From Aquibacillus koreensis (lineage in GTDB: Bacteria; Bacillota; Bacilli; Bacillales; Amphibacillaceae), in the NCBI RefSeq assembly GCF_025154055.1, contig NZ_JAOALK010000018.1, positions 1-64,000 on the forward strand: DNA of 64,000 bases. Direction: 5' to 3'. Positions 1 through 8,151 of the stretch are shown here, one piece after another. The position numbers and the translations under genes were made by a program. Within the stretch, counting starts at the first letter, position 1, and the number at the start of each line of letters is the position of its first letter. The notes beneath the pieces are model-generated. The model made no database searches. It saw only the letters and a program-made list of their open reading frames with translations, and had not been told where the DNA came from.

Positions 1-90
1 GACCCCGCAGTGAGCGCTCTTTGCGAATGAGGAGGCTGAGGCGTTCCCCACGGAAAGCGAGTGTTTTTCCGTAGCGGCGTATTACCACTC
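1..90. repeat. Dispersed Bacillaceae intergenic repeat (partial)
   Basis: The segment has the GAGGAGGCTGAGGC core and a GGAAAGCGAGTG...CCGTAGCGGCG arm that I recognise from short palindromic repeats scattered through Bacillaceae genomes. It is G+C-rich compared with its surroundings and holds no reading frame. The family assignment is from memory of similar sequences. The left end may lie outside the window. Confidence 0.55.
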
Positions 91-180
91 ATCTAATTAA
101 GACCGTAAGGAAGTAATGAAATTTTTAACTGCACAGTATGGATCAACAACGAAGGACTAGAAAGCAATACAATTTTAGGA

Positions 181-216
181 TAATAAAAAAGGCAGGCTAA
201 TCAATTAGCTTGCCTT
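181..216 (-). terminator. Rho-independent terminator of the yabR-like gene
   Basis: A 12-bp stem (AAGGCAGGCTAA with TTAGCTTGCCTT, one G-U pair) is followed on the minus strand by a run of six T. It lies 32 bp beyond the stop of the S1-domain gene. Confidence 0.85.
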
Positions 217-247
217 TGTCTCTATTTTGGTTGAAGTGAAAAGTAGA

Positions 248-703
248 CTATCCGCGTCTACCGCCTCTACCGCCTCGTTTTGATTCCGTACTACGGTTAA
301 GGCTAGATATATTTTCTTCACTAGTCTTTAAGAATTTACTTAATTTGTCTTCAAACGTTTCTTTAGGTTTGAAATTGCCTCTTGGATTAGAAGAATTTCT
401 CGAACCTCTTTGATCTCTTCCTCCCTGACGTTGAGGGCGTTTCGAATAAGATGAGGTCTGGCCTTCTGGTTTATCAATCGCCTTTTTGATGGACAAGGCT
501 ATCTTGCCGTCCTTCTCACTAATTACTTTAACTTCTACTTCGTCACCTACAGTTAAATGGTCGTTAACGTCTTTCACGTAACTATCCGCAACTTCACTGA
601 TGTGAACAAGACCAGTAGAGCCTCCTGGTAATTCTACAAACGCTCCAAAATTAGTGATACCTGTTACTTTACCTTGTACCTTACTGCCTATTTCTACTGA
701 CAA
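248..703 (-). CDS. yabR: S1-domain RNA-binding protein, YabR family
   Basis: An N-terminal S1 OB-fold (residues about 1-75) carries GKVTGITNFGAFVELPGG and GLVHISEVA, matching B. subtilis YabR and general stress protein 13. A charged linker rich in R, G, S and Q follows, then the YabR tail KETFEDKLSKFLK and a basic RGGRGGRRG end. It probably binds RNA or ribosomes in the cytoplasm. The linker makes it 151 residues, somewhat longer than the roughly 130 usual. In B. subtilis yabR sits by divIC and spoIIE; those neighbours are absent here, so this is a relocated or second copy. The Shine-Dalgarno GAGGAGG is well placed and the gene has its own promoter and terminator. Confidence 0.9.
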   Translation of the reverse strand: MSVEIGSKVQGKVTGITNFGAFVELPGGSTGLVHISEVADSYVKDVNDHLTVGDEVEVKVISEKDGKIALSIKKAIDKPEGQTSSYSKRPQRQGGRDQRGSRNSSNPRGNFKPKETFEDKLSKFLKTSEENISSLNRSTESKRGGRGGRRG

Positions 704-737
704 AAGATTTCCTCCTCAATAATTTTAAAACCATCTT

Positions 738-766
738 ATTATAACAATTAAATAAAATAATATCAA
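738..766 (-). promoter_or_regulatory. SigmaA promoter of the yabR-like gene
   Basis: On the minus strand, TTGATA (761-766) and TATAAT (738-743) are separated by exactly 17 bp. The start codon lies 35 bp downstream of the -10 box, with a GAGGAGG ribosome site between. Confidence 0.7.
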
Positions 767-855
767 TTAAGATTTGCCTATTAAATATGGCGAAATCAAT
801 ATAAATGTACCCAATTTTAAAGGTAAATAAACGATTAGTCTATCATAAAAATACC

Positions 856-2412
856 CTAAAAGGCTTTTGTTGTCCAATCTTCACAGTTCCAGACATCCGT
901 TACAATACCTTGATAGAACTCCGGTTCGTGTGAAATGAGCAGAACACTACCTTTGTATTCCTGCAGAGCACGTTTCAATTCTTTTTTTGCATCTTGGTCT
1001 AAGTGATTGGTAGGTTCATCTAAAACAAGAAGATTTGTTTCATTGTTTATTAATTTGCAAAGTCTAACTTTCGCTTTCTCACCACCACTTAACACTTGGA
1101 CTTGGCTTTCAATATGCTTTGTCGTTAATCCACATCTGGCTAATGCAGCGCGTACTTCATATTGGGTGAAGTGGCGGAATTCTTCCCACACTTCTTCTAT
1201 ACAAGTATTTTGATTCGCAACTTTAATCTCTTGCTCAAAATAACCAATATGCAAGTGATCACCTAATTCAACAGATCCCGATACGGGTTTAATCTCACCA
1301 AGAATGCTCCGTAATAATGTTGTTTTACCAATGCCATTTGCACCAGACAAGGCAATCTTTTGTCCGCGTTCCATTGTTAAATTTAGGGCTCTTGATAATG
1401 GCTCATCATAACCAATGATTAAATCCTTTGTTTCAAATAAATATCTACCTGGAGTTCGAGCTAGCTTGAAGTTAAATTGTGGTTTTGGTTTTTCTGCATC
1501 TAGTTCGATAACATCCATTTTATCTAATTTTTTCTGTCTAGACATTGCCATTTTACTCGTTGCAGCATTTGCTTTATTTCTAGCTACGAAATCTTTTAAG
1601 TTGGCAATTTCCTTTTGTTGCTTCTTATATGCAGAAACTTGCTGCTGCTTCTTCATCTCATAAACACGCAAGAATTCATTATAGTCACCAGGATAACGAG
1701 TGACCTTTTGATTTTCCATATGGTAGATCAAATTAGTTACACTATTTAAAAATGGGATATCGTGTGATACGAGAATAAATGCATGATCGTATGCTAATAG
1801 ATAATGCTTTAACCATTCAATGTGTTCAACATCTAAATAGTTTGTTGGCTCATCAAGTAGCAATATATCTGGTTTTTCAAGTAGCAACTTGGCAAGAAGA
1901 ACCTTTGTACGCTGTCCACCACTTAAGTCATGTACATCACGATCTAACCCGAAATCATTTAATCCAAGACCATTTGCTACTTCTTCAACCTTTGCATCGA
2001 TCGTGTAGAAGTCATTATTTGTCAGTGCATCTTGCATTCGGCCTGTTTCTTCCAACAGTTTTTCAAGTTCTTCTGGGTCTACTTCTCCCATCTTTGCAAA
2101 AAGTCCATTCATTTCCTCTTCCATATCATATAAATACTGGAAAGCAGTCCTCAACACGTCACGAATAGTCATGCCTTGCTTTAATTCCGTATGTTGGTCA
2201 AGGTAACCAACTCTTGTATGTTTTGACCATTCTACTTTTCCTGCATCAGGCTCAAGCTTGCCAGTGATAACATTCATAAATGTAGATTTTCCTTCGCCAT
2301 TAGCACCAATAAGCCCAATGTGTTCCCCTGCTAATAAACGAAAAGAAACGTCATCAAATATGGCACGGTCACCAAATCCATGACTTAAGTTACTTACTGA
2401 TAATAAACTCAT
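856..2412 (-). CDS. yfmM: ABC-F family ATPase, YfmM type
   Basis: Two ABC ATPase domains sit in one 518-residue chain with no membrane segments, the ABC-F layout (ribosome-associated translation factors, some giving antibiotic resistance). Domain 1 has Walker A GANGEGKST, signature LSGGQRTKV and Walker B ILLLDEPTNYLD. Domain 2 has GANGIGKTT, LSGGEKAKV and LLVLDEPTNHLD. The lysine-rich inter-domain linker that reaches toward the ribosomal P-tRNA is present (about 240-310). Length and N-terminus (MSLLSVSNLSHGFGD) agree with B. subtilis YfmM. It is a single gene; the ribosome site is a modest AAAGGTG. I see no leader peptide like those of inducible resistance ABC-F genes. Confidence 0.9.
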   Translation of the reverse strand: MSLLSVSNLSHGFGDRAIFDDVSFRLLAGEHIGLIGANGEGKSTFMNVITGKLEPDAGKVEWSKHTRVGYLDQHTELKQGMTIRDVLRTAFQYLYDMEEEMNGLFAKMGEVDPEELEKLLEETGRMQDALTNNDFYTIDAKVEEVANGLGLNDFGLDRDVHDLSGGQRTKVLLAKLLLEKPDILLLDEPTNYLDVEHIEWLKHYLLAYDHAFILVSHDIPFLNSVTNLIYHMENQKVTRYPGDYNEFLRVYEMKKQQQVSAYKKQQKEIANLKDFVARNKANAATSKMAMSRQKKLDKMDVIELDAEKPKPQFNFKLARTPGRYLFETKDLIIGYDEPLSRALNLTMERGQKIALSGANGIGKTTLLRSILGEIKPVSGSVELGDHLHIGYFEQEIKVANQNTCIEEVWEEFRHFTQYEVRAALARCGLTTKHIESQVQVLSGGEKAKVRLCKLINNETNLLVLDEPTNHLDQDAKKELKRALQEYKGSVLLISHEPEFYQGIVTDVWNCEDWTTKAF

Positions 2413-2561
2413 CTTTTATACACCTTTTCTTTTAAAAAATCATCCTTTCCTATTATAAAGGTGAATTGGCAAAAGTGATAGTGGAATTAAATGTTTTCTC
2501 CTTAAAATTTGTGTTGAGAAGTGTTTAACACTATATTTTTCACGGTGATGCAATAGACCAT

Positions 2562-2696
2562 ATGAATCATATGGAAGGTGCACCAATTGGAAAGAGCGGA
2601 AAGCTACCATTACCAATAAAGATTATTGGTTGTGTTCTGTTCGGCGGGATTGTACTTATTACTTTGTTAGGAATAGTGGGTAATTTCTTGTTTTAA
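2562..2696 (+). CDS. Possible 44-residue membrane peptide or gene remnant
   Basis: The frame encodes MNHMEGAPIGKSG, then a strongly hydrophobic helix (about 20-44) ending GNFLF. No Shine-Dalgarno sequence precedes the first ATG, and the frame stays open a short way upstream. It could therefore be the C-terminal remnant of a lost membrane protein rather than a live gene. I do not recognise the family. Confidence 0.3.
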   Translation: MNHMEGAPIGKSGKLPLPIKIIGCVLFGGIVLITLLGIVGNFLF

Positions 2697-2786
2697 ATTG
2701 TTCAAAAGAAAGAAAACAAGTTCCCAAAGACAAAATAAGTATAAGTCAGAAAAGAAAAGTACACTGTTTTTGTGACAGTGTAGAAG

Positions 2787-2828
2787 AAAAAAACGATAAG
2801 CATTTATAAAAATACTTATCGTTTTTTT
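2787..2828 (-). terminator. Bidirectional terminator
   Basis: The stem ACGATAAG / CTTATCGT (2793-2800 and 2815-2822) is flanked by A-runs on the left and T-runs on the right, so it can stop transcription from either side. It lies next to the stop of the minus-strand gene at 2832. Confidence 0.8.
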
Positions 2829-2831
2829 GTT

Positions 2832-3422
2832 TTAGTTATCTTTTATGACGCCCACTATATATCCCTCATACATATTTTGATAGTCTTGTGGATCACCCCA
2901 CTCCAAATCGAAAAGTGCTAAGATAGAAACCTGTTCTGACGGGAACTCACTTGAGTTAGGTCCAGCAAATACGTTTTTATTTGAAACATGATCCGGTTCT
3001 GGATCAAATAATCCAACAGTATCTATTACTTCTATAATCATTCCGCTTCCTTTATTGATATCTAAAAGTGCTTGAACCCTAACTGTTGTTTGGTCCGTTT
3101 TTATTTCGCGAAATACAATTTGCTCCCGGTCTTTACCAATGGATTCACCATAAGTAAATAGAACCTCGCCAGTTTCCTGATCAGTTATATCAATATATGC
3201 GTAATCATTCGCTAACCGTTTCTGGATGTCGACAGTACTTTTTCGAAAGGGAATTTCAACATATAGATCATCAATTCTTACTTGATGAGCATCCAAACTA
3301 GGATGATCCTCGTAAGCAACCACTGTCGAGTTTGGTTTGTCGTTATCGACTTGAAAATTTACAATAACTGCAAATAAGAGTAAAGCGATGACAGAGATGA
3401 TGCCAACATGAACTTTTCTCAT
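2832..3422 (-). CDS. Membrane-anchored hypothetical protein
   Basis: I do not recognise this 196-residue protein. It begins with a typical signal anchor (MRKVHVGIIS followed by about 17 hydrophobic residues), and the rest is a hydrophilic, acidic domain predicted to lie outside the membrane. No cysteine follows the hydrophobic segment, so it is not a lipoprotein. The start has a clear AAGGTGGTGG ribosome site. It is a single gene between two terminator-like regions, divergent from the permease at 3634. Confidence 0.7.
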   Translation of the reverse strand: MRKVHVGIISVIALLLFAVIVNFQVDNDKPNSTVVAYEDHPSLDAHQVRIDDLYVEIPFRKSTVDIQKRLANDYAYIDITDQETGEVLFTYGESIGKDREQIVFREIKTDQTTVRVQALLDINKGSGMIIEVIDTVGLFDPEPDHVSNKNVFAGPNSSEFPSEQVSILALFDLEWGDPQDYQNMYEGYIVGVIKDN

Positions 3423-3633
3423 CGAATCCCACCACCTTTCACCTTTGTTTTTTATTGTTATTCATGGATTGTCGCATCATTTCTTGCATTGTTTATTTAA
3501 CCGCGGAGCCCCTGTTCCAATTATTATATCAAAAGTTATCAAAGAAAAGATTAGTGTTCTTTATGTTGTTAGTTTGCTTTCGTATAAATTGTGGTAAAAA
3601 AAGTTGTATAGCTTAACGAAAGGAGCAAGTTAC

Positions 3634-4815
3634 ATGTTCGATCTGATAGGGAATGCAGCAATAACTAGTTTAGGCTTCTTTTGGAAGGCGGGCTGGGCAT
3701 TTGTATTGGGTTATTTTATTAGTTCTATGATACAAGCTTTTATACCACAAACTAAAATGGTTAAATATATGGGAAATGCTAAGCTTAAATCAGTAGGATT
3801 ATCAACATTCTTCGGCGCTATAAGTTCTTCCTGCTCGTTTGCAGCATTAGCTGCAGGAAAGAGCTTATTTAAAAAAGGCGCTCATTTTATACCGACGCTT
3901 GCATTTTTATTTGCCTCTACGAACCTAGTCATTGAGTTAGGTATATTAATATATATTTTTCTAGGTTGGCAATTTGTTATTGCAGAAATTATCGGTGGAA
4001 TTATCTTGATCTTTGTTACATGGGGACTAGTAAAATTGACATATCCCAAAAAATTAGTAGAAGAAGCTCGCGAAAATGTGCAGGATGATCATATGGAAGA
4101 AGATTTTGATTGGAAAGAAAAAATCAAAACAAAAGAAGGTTGGTTACAGGTAGGTCACGAATTTGTGATGAATTGGCAAATGGTATGGAAAGAAATTACG
4201 ATTGGCTTTACCTTAGCAGGTATGATGGCAACCTTTATTAGCGATCAAACATGGAAATCTTTCTTTTTAGTTGAACAACAGGATGGTTTTTTAAAAGTAC
4301 TAGAGAATGCTGTAGTTGGGCCACTTGTTGCCATGTTAACGTTTATTGGATCGATGGGTAATATTCCAATTGCGACCATTTTGGCTTCAAGTGGTGTAGC
4401 GTTTGCCGGAATTATGGCTTTTATTTATTCAGATTTGGTAGTGCCACCGATTGTAGCTGTTCATAAAAAATATTACGGGTTAAAAACGGCACTTTATATC
4501 GCTGGTACGTTCTATCTTTCTATTTTAATAACCTCTATTGGTATTCACTACGGTTTTAAAGCTCTAGGAGTACTTCCAGATTCAGCTAACTCAATTATGG
4601 AACATAACCCATTTCAGATTAATTATACCTTTTGGTTAAATGTTGTATTTATATTTGTTGCGATGTTTGCACTCTTTCTTAACAAGAAGTTTAAGCAATT
4701 ACATTCCCATCAACATATGATGCATATGCATGAAGGTGACTCCAAGTTAAAAACGATTATAACGTATTTATGTATTGCTTACTTATGCTTTGGATTATTT
4801 GTACATTGGATATAA
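3634..4815 (+). CDS. Permease of the DUF318/ArsP (YraQ) family
   Basis: This 393-residue protein has about eight to ten membrane helices in two repeats. The family signature region AISSSCSFAALAAG is followed by LAFLFASTNLVIELG, the two-cysteine-free ArsP-like core, and a second repeat contains IGSMGNIPIATILASSG. Relatives include ArsP, which exports organoarsenicals, but many members have no known substrate. A histidine and methionine cluster near the C-terminus (HSHQHMMHMH) suggests contact with a metal; that is inference. An upstream in-frame start at 3604 is rejected because AAAGGAG lies eight bases before the ATG at 3634. It is transcribed alone and ends in a strong terminator. Confidence 0.85.
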   Translation: MFDLIGNAAITSLGFFWKAGWAFVLGYFISSMIQAFIPQTKMVKYMGNAKLKSVGLSTFFGAISSSCSFAALAAGKSLFKKGAHFIPTLAFLFASTNLVIELGILIYIFLGWQFVIAEIIGGIILIFVTWGLVKLTYPKKLVEEARENVQDDHMEEDFDWKEKIKTKEGWLQVGHEFVMNWQMVWKEITIGFTLAGMMATFISDQTWKSFFLVEQQDGFLKVLENAVVGPLVAMLTFIGSMGNIPIATILASSGVAFAGIMAFIYSDLVVPPIVAVHKKYYGLKTALYIAGTFYLSILITSIGIHYGFKALGVLPDSANSIMEHNPFQINYTFWLNVVFIFVAMFALFLNKKFKQLHSHQHMMHMHEGDSKLKTIITYLCIAYLCFGLFVHWI

Positions 4816-4861
4816 AACATAAAGATGGGCTTCCTAATATGTGGAAGCCTATCTTTATGTT
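4816..4861. terminator. Bidirectional terminator between convergent genes
   Basis: A long stem, AACATAAAGATGGGCTTCC against its near-perfect complement at 4843-4861, has an eight-base loop. It serves both the permease and the GH9 gene, which meet here. Confidence 0.85.
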
Positions 4862-4865
4862 TAGA

Positions 4866-6479
4866 TTATTTTACCGAAACAACAAACACAGCTGGTGAAT
4901 TCCAATAGATTGTAACTTCATTTGTAGAGTAACTTTCTTTGTGGTCAACAAAGCATTGTGCAGCTGATTTCCCTTGAAGAGTTTCACGCACATATTCATC
5001 ATCCAAATTCCGATCTGGTCCTCCAGACACAAGACCAGGAACTGGTTCAAACACAACATCTCCGACGGAAGGGCGATGGTGTGGATGCATCACCGATCTG
5101 TCTCCAAATCCTGTAACAAAACTAATGTCATGTACATTTCGCCCTAATAAGTAATGGACGTGTTCTAGTGCACAATCTTCGTATATGTCATCGTCAGTAA
5201 AGTGATGTGCAAGTAATAATATCATGGCATGATTCATGACAATCATGTTGCTTCCCCATACATATTGCTGTTCTGATAAGGAAATGAGGTAGCCATCTGT
5301 TTCACTTTTAGTAACAAGCGTGTTTGCTTCTGCAATCAGACCAGTCTTAAACGTAGCAAAAAGTGTCGGGTCTGTGTGCTTCTCTCCGTTTAAGAGATAT
5401 GCCAGTGTACCATAAGCACTAACATCTGCCCAACCGAGGCTGTATTTATTAAATGATTGTTGTGCTAATTGCAGAAAAGCATCATGGTATTTTTGTTTAC
5501 CAGTCGTTCGATAAAGCTCTGCCATCGCCCAATAGCGTTCATCTTTGTCTTGATCATCGCCATATTCTCCCGTATGTACATCTGATGGATTAGTGAATCC
5601 AGGCACATCAAGATTGTTTTCTAACCAATTAGCTGCAATGACTGATTTTTCTAAACAAAGATCTGCAAAGGAACTATCAAATGGTCGATATATTCGAGCC
5701 GCAATCGCCATTATTGCCGAAAACGCACCTGTGGAAGTAGCAGAGATCGGTGAAAAATATAAATCTGCATGATCATCTTCTGGCATCACATCCAACCCAG
5801 GAAACCTTAAGGTTGTTAGTTTATGAAAGACGCCACCAGTTTTCTCATCCTGCATCTTTAATAACCATTCGAGTTCATATCGACATTCGTGTAGTAAATC
5901 CGGTGTTTGACCATCCGTTTCTGGTATCGGAATGGCTTGATCAAATGCAGAAGGATAGAGTTCATAGGCAAGGAGTAGATCTGCGATCGCTTTTGCTGCT
6001 GCAACGGTATATTTGCCGTAATCACCTGCATCATGCCACCCACCAGAACTATCGCGTTTACGATCGGGTTCACCGTGTACAATCCCCTCTGCTGTGTGGC
6101 ATGCTTTATGTTTCCAAGGACCAGCGAACTTTTCGTCTAGTTCCATACCACAGCGGAAGAAATAAAAGGCTTTTAATAATCCGTGATGGAGTGATTGATA
6201 GGGTAGGCTAGATATTTCGAACATGGATGAAGTAGCATTACCTTGTTTTATTTGGTATTTTCCTTTGGTAGTAATGTCGGAGAAATCTCCGTAACAAACG
6301 GTAGTTCCACTAATAGGATCAAATCTAGCAACTGTAGTAATACCATCGTACACGGTATCTCCAGACTCATTGATAATCTGATAAGGACCAGTTGGACTTG
6401 TAAATACAGCGATCTTCTTTCCTGTTGCTGGATACCCTAGTTGATTAACCGTTATCGTTCTCGCTTCTTGCATGTTCAT
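4866..6479 (-). CDS. Intracellular glycoside hydrolase family 9 glucanase
   Basis: The N-terminal Ig-like domain of GH9 enzymes (about 5-85, beginning ITVNQLGYP) precedes an alpha-barrel catalytic domain. Visible catalytic elements are the GGWHDAGDYGKY motif (the aspartates that hold the water), MHPHHRPS, and the C-terminal DHKESYSTNE with the proton-donating glutamate near residue 521. There is no signal peptide, so it should act in the cytoplasm on imported cello-oligosaccharides or other short beta-glucans, as do cellodextrin-releasing GH9 enzymes. It is monocistronic. The promoter carries a cre-like site, pointing to repression by CcpA during growth on good sugars. Substrate specificity cannot be read from sequence. 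Confidence 0.9.
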   Translation of the reverse strand: MNMQEARTITVNQLGYPATGKKIAVFTSPTGPYQIINESGDTVYDGITTVARFDPISGTTVCYGDFSDITTKGKYQIKQGNATSSMFEISSLPYQSLHHGLLKAFYFFRCGMELDEKFAGPWKHKACHTAEGIVHGEPDRKRDSSGGWHDAGDYGKYTVAAAKAIADLLLAYELYPSAFDQAIPIPETDGQTPDLLHECRYELEWLLKMQDEKTGGVFHKLTTLRFPGLDVMPEDDHADLYFSPISATSTGAFSAIMAIAARIYRPFDSSFADLCLEKSVIAANWLENNLDVPGFTNPSDVHTGEYGDDQDKDERYWAMAELYRTTGKQKYHDAFLQLAQQSFNKYSLGWADVSAYGTLAYLLNGEKHTDPTLFATFKTGLIAEANTLVTKSETDGYLISLSEQQYVWGSNMIVMNHAMILLLAHHFTDDDIYEDCALEHVHYLLGRNVHDISFVTGFGDRSVMHPHHRPSVGDVVFEPVPGLVSGGPDRNLDDEYVRETLQGKSAAQCFVDHKESYSTNEVTIYWNSPAVFVVSVK

Positions 6480-6507
6480 AGCTATACACTCCCCTTCATT
6501 TGATAAA

Positions 6508-6537
6508 ATTATAACGCTTACAAAATGACAAATACAA
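6508..6537 (-). promoter_or_regulatory. SigmaA promoter of the GH9 gene
   Basis: On the minus strand TTGTAT (6532-6537) and TATAAT (6508-6513) are 18 bp apart. A GGGGAG ribosome site lies between the -10 box and the ATG at 6479. Confidence 0.65.
6509..6522 (-). promoter_or_regulatory. cre-like CcpA site on the GH9 promoter
   Basis: TGTAAGCGTTATAA on the minus strand matches the cre consensus TGWAANCGNTNWCA at 13 of 14 positions. It overlaps the -10 box, a position where CcpA would block polymerase. Confidence 0.65.
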
Positions 6538-6592
6538 GTCTAGTAGTTAATATGAAGGTAAATAATTAATGGAGTGAGGGAGTGTAAGTAAG

Positions 6593-7090
6593 GTGAATAT
6601 TTATATTAGCCAACAAAACCAAAATCAACAGAAAGTCCCACCATTAAAAATGGAAGGATTCGAACAAACAATATATCTATACGAAACCGATCGAGCAACA
6701 GATGAAGACATTACTGGTATTGATCAGAAAGCATATGAAGTGATTGATGCAACGGGCACAATGAAAGCTCCTTCGTTTGCTGTATTTAATAATATACCGG
6801 TGACGGAAGATGGTAGAAGTCAATTTGAGAAAAGATTCTTAAACAGAGCTCGAAAAATAGAACATGAGCCAGGGTTTGTTGCGATTAGAGTATGTAGGCC
6901 GCTGCATTCCGATACGTATGTTGTTATAACTTTGTGGAAATCACAAACAGATTATGAGGAGTGGAGACAATCTAGTGCGTATAAGCATGCCCATAAAAAA
7001 CGGGGAACGTCAGAAGGGATTGACCAACAACAACCGCAAATTTTTCCGCGCCCTTCCTTTGTAGAGACGTACCACGTATCAACAACTTAA
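6593..7090 (+). CDS. hmoB: Heme-degrading monooxygenase HmoB
   Basis: This 165-residue protein matches B. subtilis HmoB (YhgC) along its length. The C-terminal half is an antibiotic biosynthesis monooxygenase (ABM) fold with FENRF-like FEKRFLNRARKIEHEPGF, VCRPLHSDTYVVITLW and AHKKRGTSEGID. HmoB opens heme to release iron in the cytoplasm. The start is GTG, preceded by GGAGTGAGGGAG. It is transcribed alone, divergent from the GH9 gene, and ends at a hairpin at 7106. I see no obvious Fur box in the short upstream gap. Confidence 0.9.
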   Translation: MNIYISQQNQNQQKVPPLKMEGFEQTIYLYETDRATDEDITGIDQKAYEVIDATGTMKAPSFAVFNNIPVTEDGRSQFEKRFLNRARKIEHEPGFVAIRVCRPLHSDTYVVITLWKSQTDYEEWRQSSAYKHAHKKRGTSEGIDQQQPQIFPRPSFVETYHVSTT

Positions 7091-7105
7091 ATGAATAGCC
7101 AAATG

Positions 7106-7133
7106 AAGAGAATCTTTGTTGATTCTCTTTTTT
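7106..7133 (+). terminator. Terminator of hmoB
   Basis: The stem AAGAGAATC / GATTCTCTT has a six-base loop and is followed by a T-run. Confidence 0.85.
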
Positions 7134-7249
7134 ACTTGTTATTAGAATTATCAGAAAGTATATGGAATATTATGTTAAAATGGGTAAGTGGGGAAGTGTT
7201 TGTCACTTGATATTTTTAATTTGTTTCTAGTGAAGGGAGAAAAAGTAGT

Positions 7250-7444
7250 ATGAAAGAATGGTGGCATAAAAAACGAGCAAGAACTCGAAAGAGAAGGAAG
7301 CACCCAAATGATTATACCCTTTTTGACCTTTTTTGGGATATTCTGTTTTGGGTACCGGAATTGTTCTTATTACCATTGCGCATGATCTTTTGGTTATTAA
7401 GAGGATTTGGAAGGATTATAGGTGACTTTTTCGATATCGTCTAA
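7250..7444 (+). CDS. Small basic membrane protein
   Basis: This 64-residue protein has a very basic N-terminus (KKRARTRKRRK) followed by two closely spaced hydrophobic stretches (about 27-42 and 45-62), suggesting a helical hairpin in the membrane with the N-terminus inside. I do not recognise the family. GAAGGGAG precedes the ATG. It starts a probable three-gene unit with the ART-like protein 27 bp downstream and the hydrolase after that. Confidence 0.65.
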   Translation: MKEWWHKKRARTRKRRKHPNDYTLFDLFWDILFWVPELFLLPLRMIFWLLRGFGRIIGDFFDIV

Positions 7445-7471
7445 TGGCTGTTTTTTATGGAGGTATTTTTT

Positions 7472-8140
7472 GTGATCCGTCAATTCGTAAATGCAATAAA
7501 AATCTTTTTCTTTCATAGACTACATTTTTTAAAAGAGGCCGAATTAAAGCTCAATTCGCAGCAAGAAAATGAATTGAATCAAGTGTTTTATAAGATCTTA
7601 GACGCCAAGGGTGCGTTTTTCACCTACTCTTCTAACATACCAATCCATGTATTTCTGAATTATATCGTTGAAAACAAGCAAGTGCTTGTCCATGGATCTA
7701 ACAACCGAGGAATAACACAATTTGAGCCAAGAACACAAACGCTTGCTAACGGAATACCAGTAAAAGCAGTTTTTGCATCATCGGATGGTATTTGGTCATT
7801 GTTTTTTGCAGTTGTAAATAGAAAGAGCGTTCATTCATTACGAAATATGTGCATTACGATCCCAACACAAAAGGGGATCAAACGGTATTATTATTTTTCT
7901 ATTGCTAAGCAAAATAACGATCGTTATTGGACAAATGGAACCATTTATATATTACCCAAGTGTACCTTTGAACAAGGTGGAGTGAAAAGTGAGTGGATAA
8001 CGAATCAACATGTCACACCACTTGCTAAAATAAACGTAAGCCCGAGTAACTTTCCTTTCTGTGATCAAGTGTCTAAACATAATTCAACAGAATCACCTTT
8101 AAAAACTTTATTTCACGTTTTAGTAAGAAATAGAAAGTAG
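7472..8140 (+). CDS. Hypothetical protein with PARP/ART-like HGSN motif
   Basis: This 222-residue protein has no assigned function. Residues about 70-120 contain VLVHGSNNRGITQFEPR and, further on, VFASSDGIWSLFFAVV. This pattern (a strand ending in HGS, a variable loop, then a strand and helix rich in aromatics) recalls the NAD-binding core of ADP-ribosyltransferases and Tpt1. A later YYYFSI strand and a conserved-looking glutamate in VKSEWIT could supply the other two positions. This is a fold suggestion only. GTG at 7472 is chosen because GGAGG lies eight bases upstream; the ATG at 7457 falls on the ribosome site. The hydrolase gene follows after 11 bp. Confidence 0.6.
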   Translation: MIRQFVNAIKIFFFHRLHFLKEAELKLNSQQENELNQVFYKILDAKGAFFTYSSNIPIHVFLNYIVENKQVLVHGSNNRGITQFEPRTQTLANGIPVKAVFASSDGIWSLFFAVVNRKSVHSLRNMCITIPTQKGIKRYYYFSIAKQNNDRYWTNGTIYILPKCTFEQGGVKSEWITNQHVTPLAKINVSPSNFPFCDQVSKHNSTESPLKTLFHVLVRNRK

Positions 8141-8151
8141 GTCACAGTAAT

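Noticed and set aside
1007-2168. Several open frames on the plus strand opposite the ABC-F gene
   Set aside because: They lie entirely antisense to yfmM, lack ribosome sites and read as low-quality hydrophobic text; they are shadows of the real gene.
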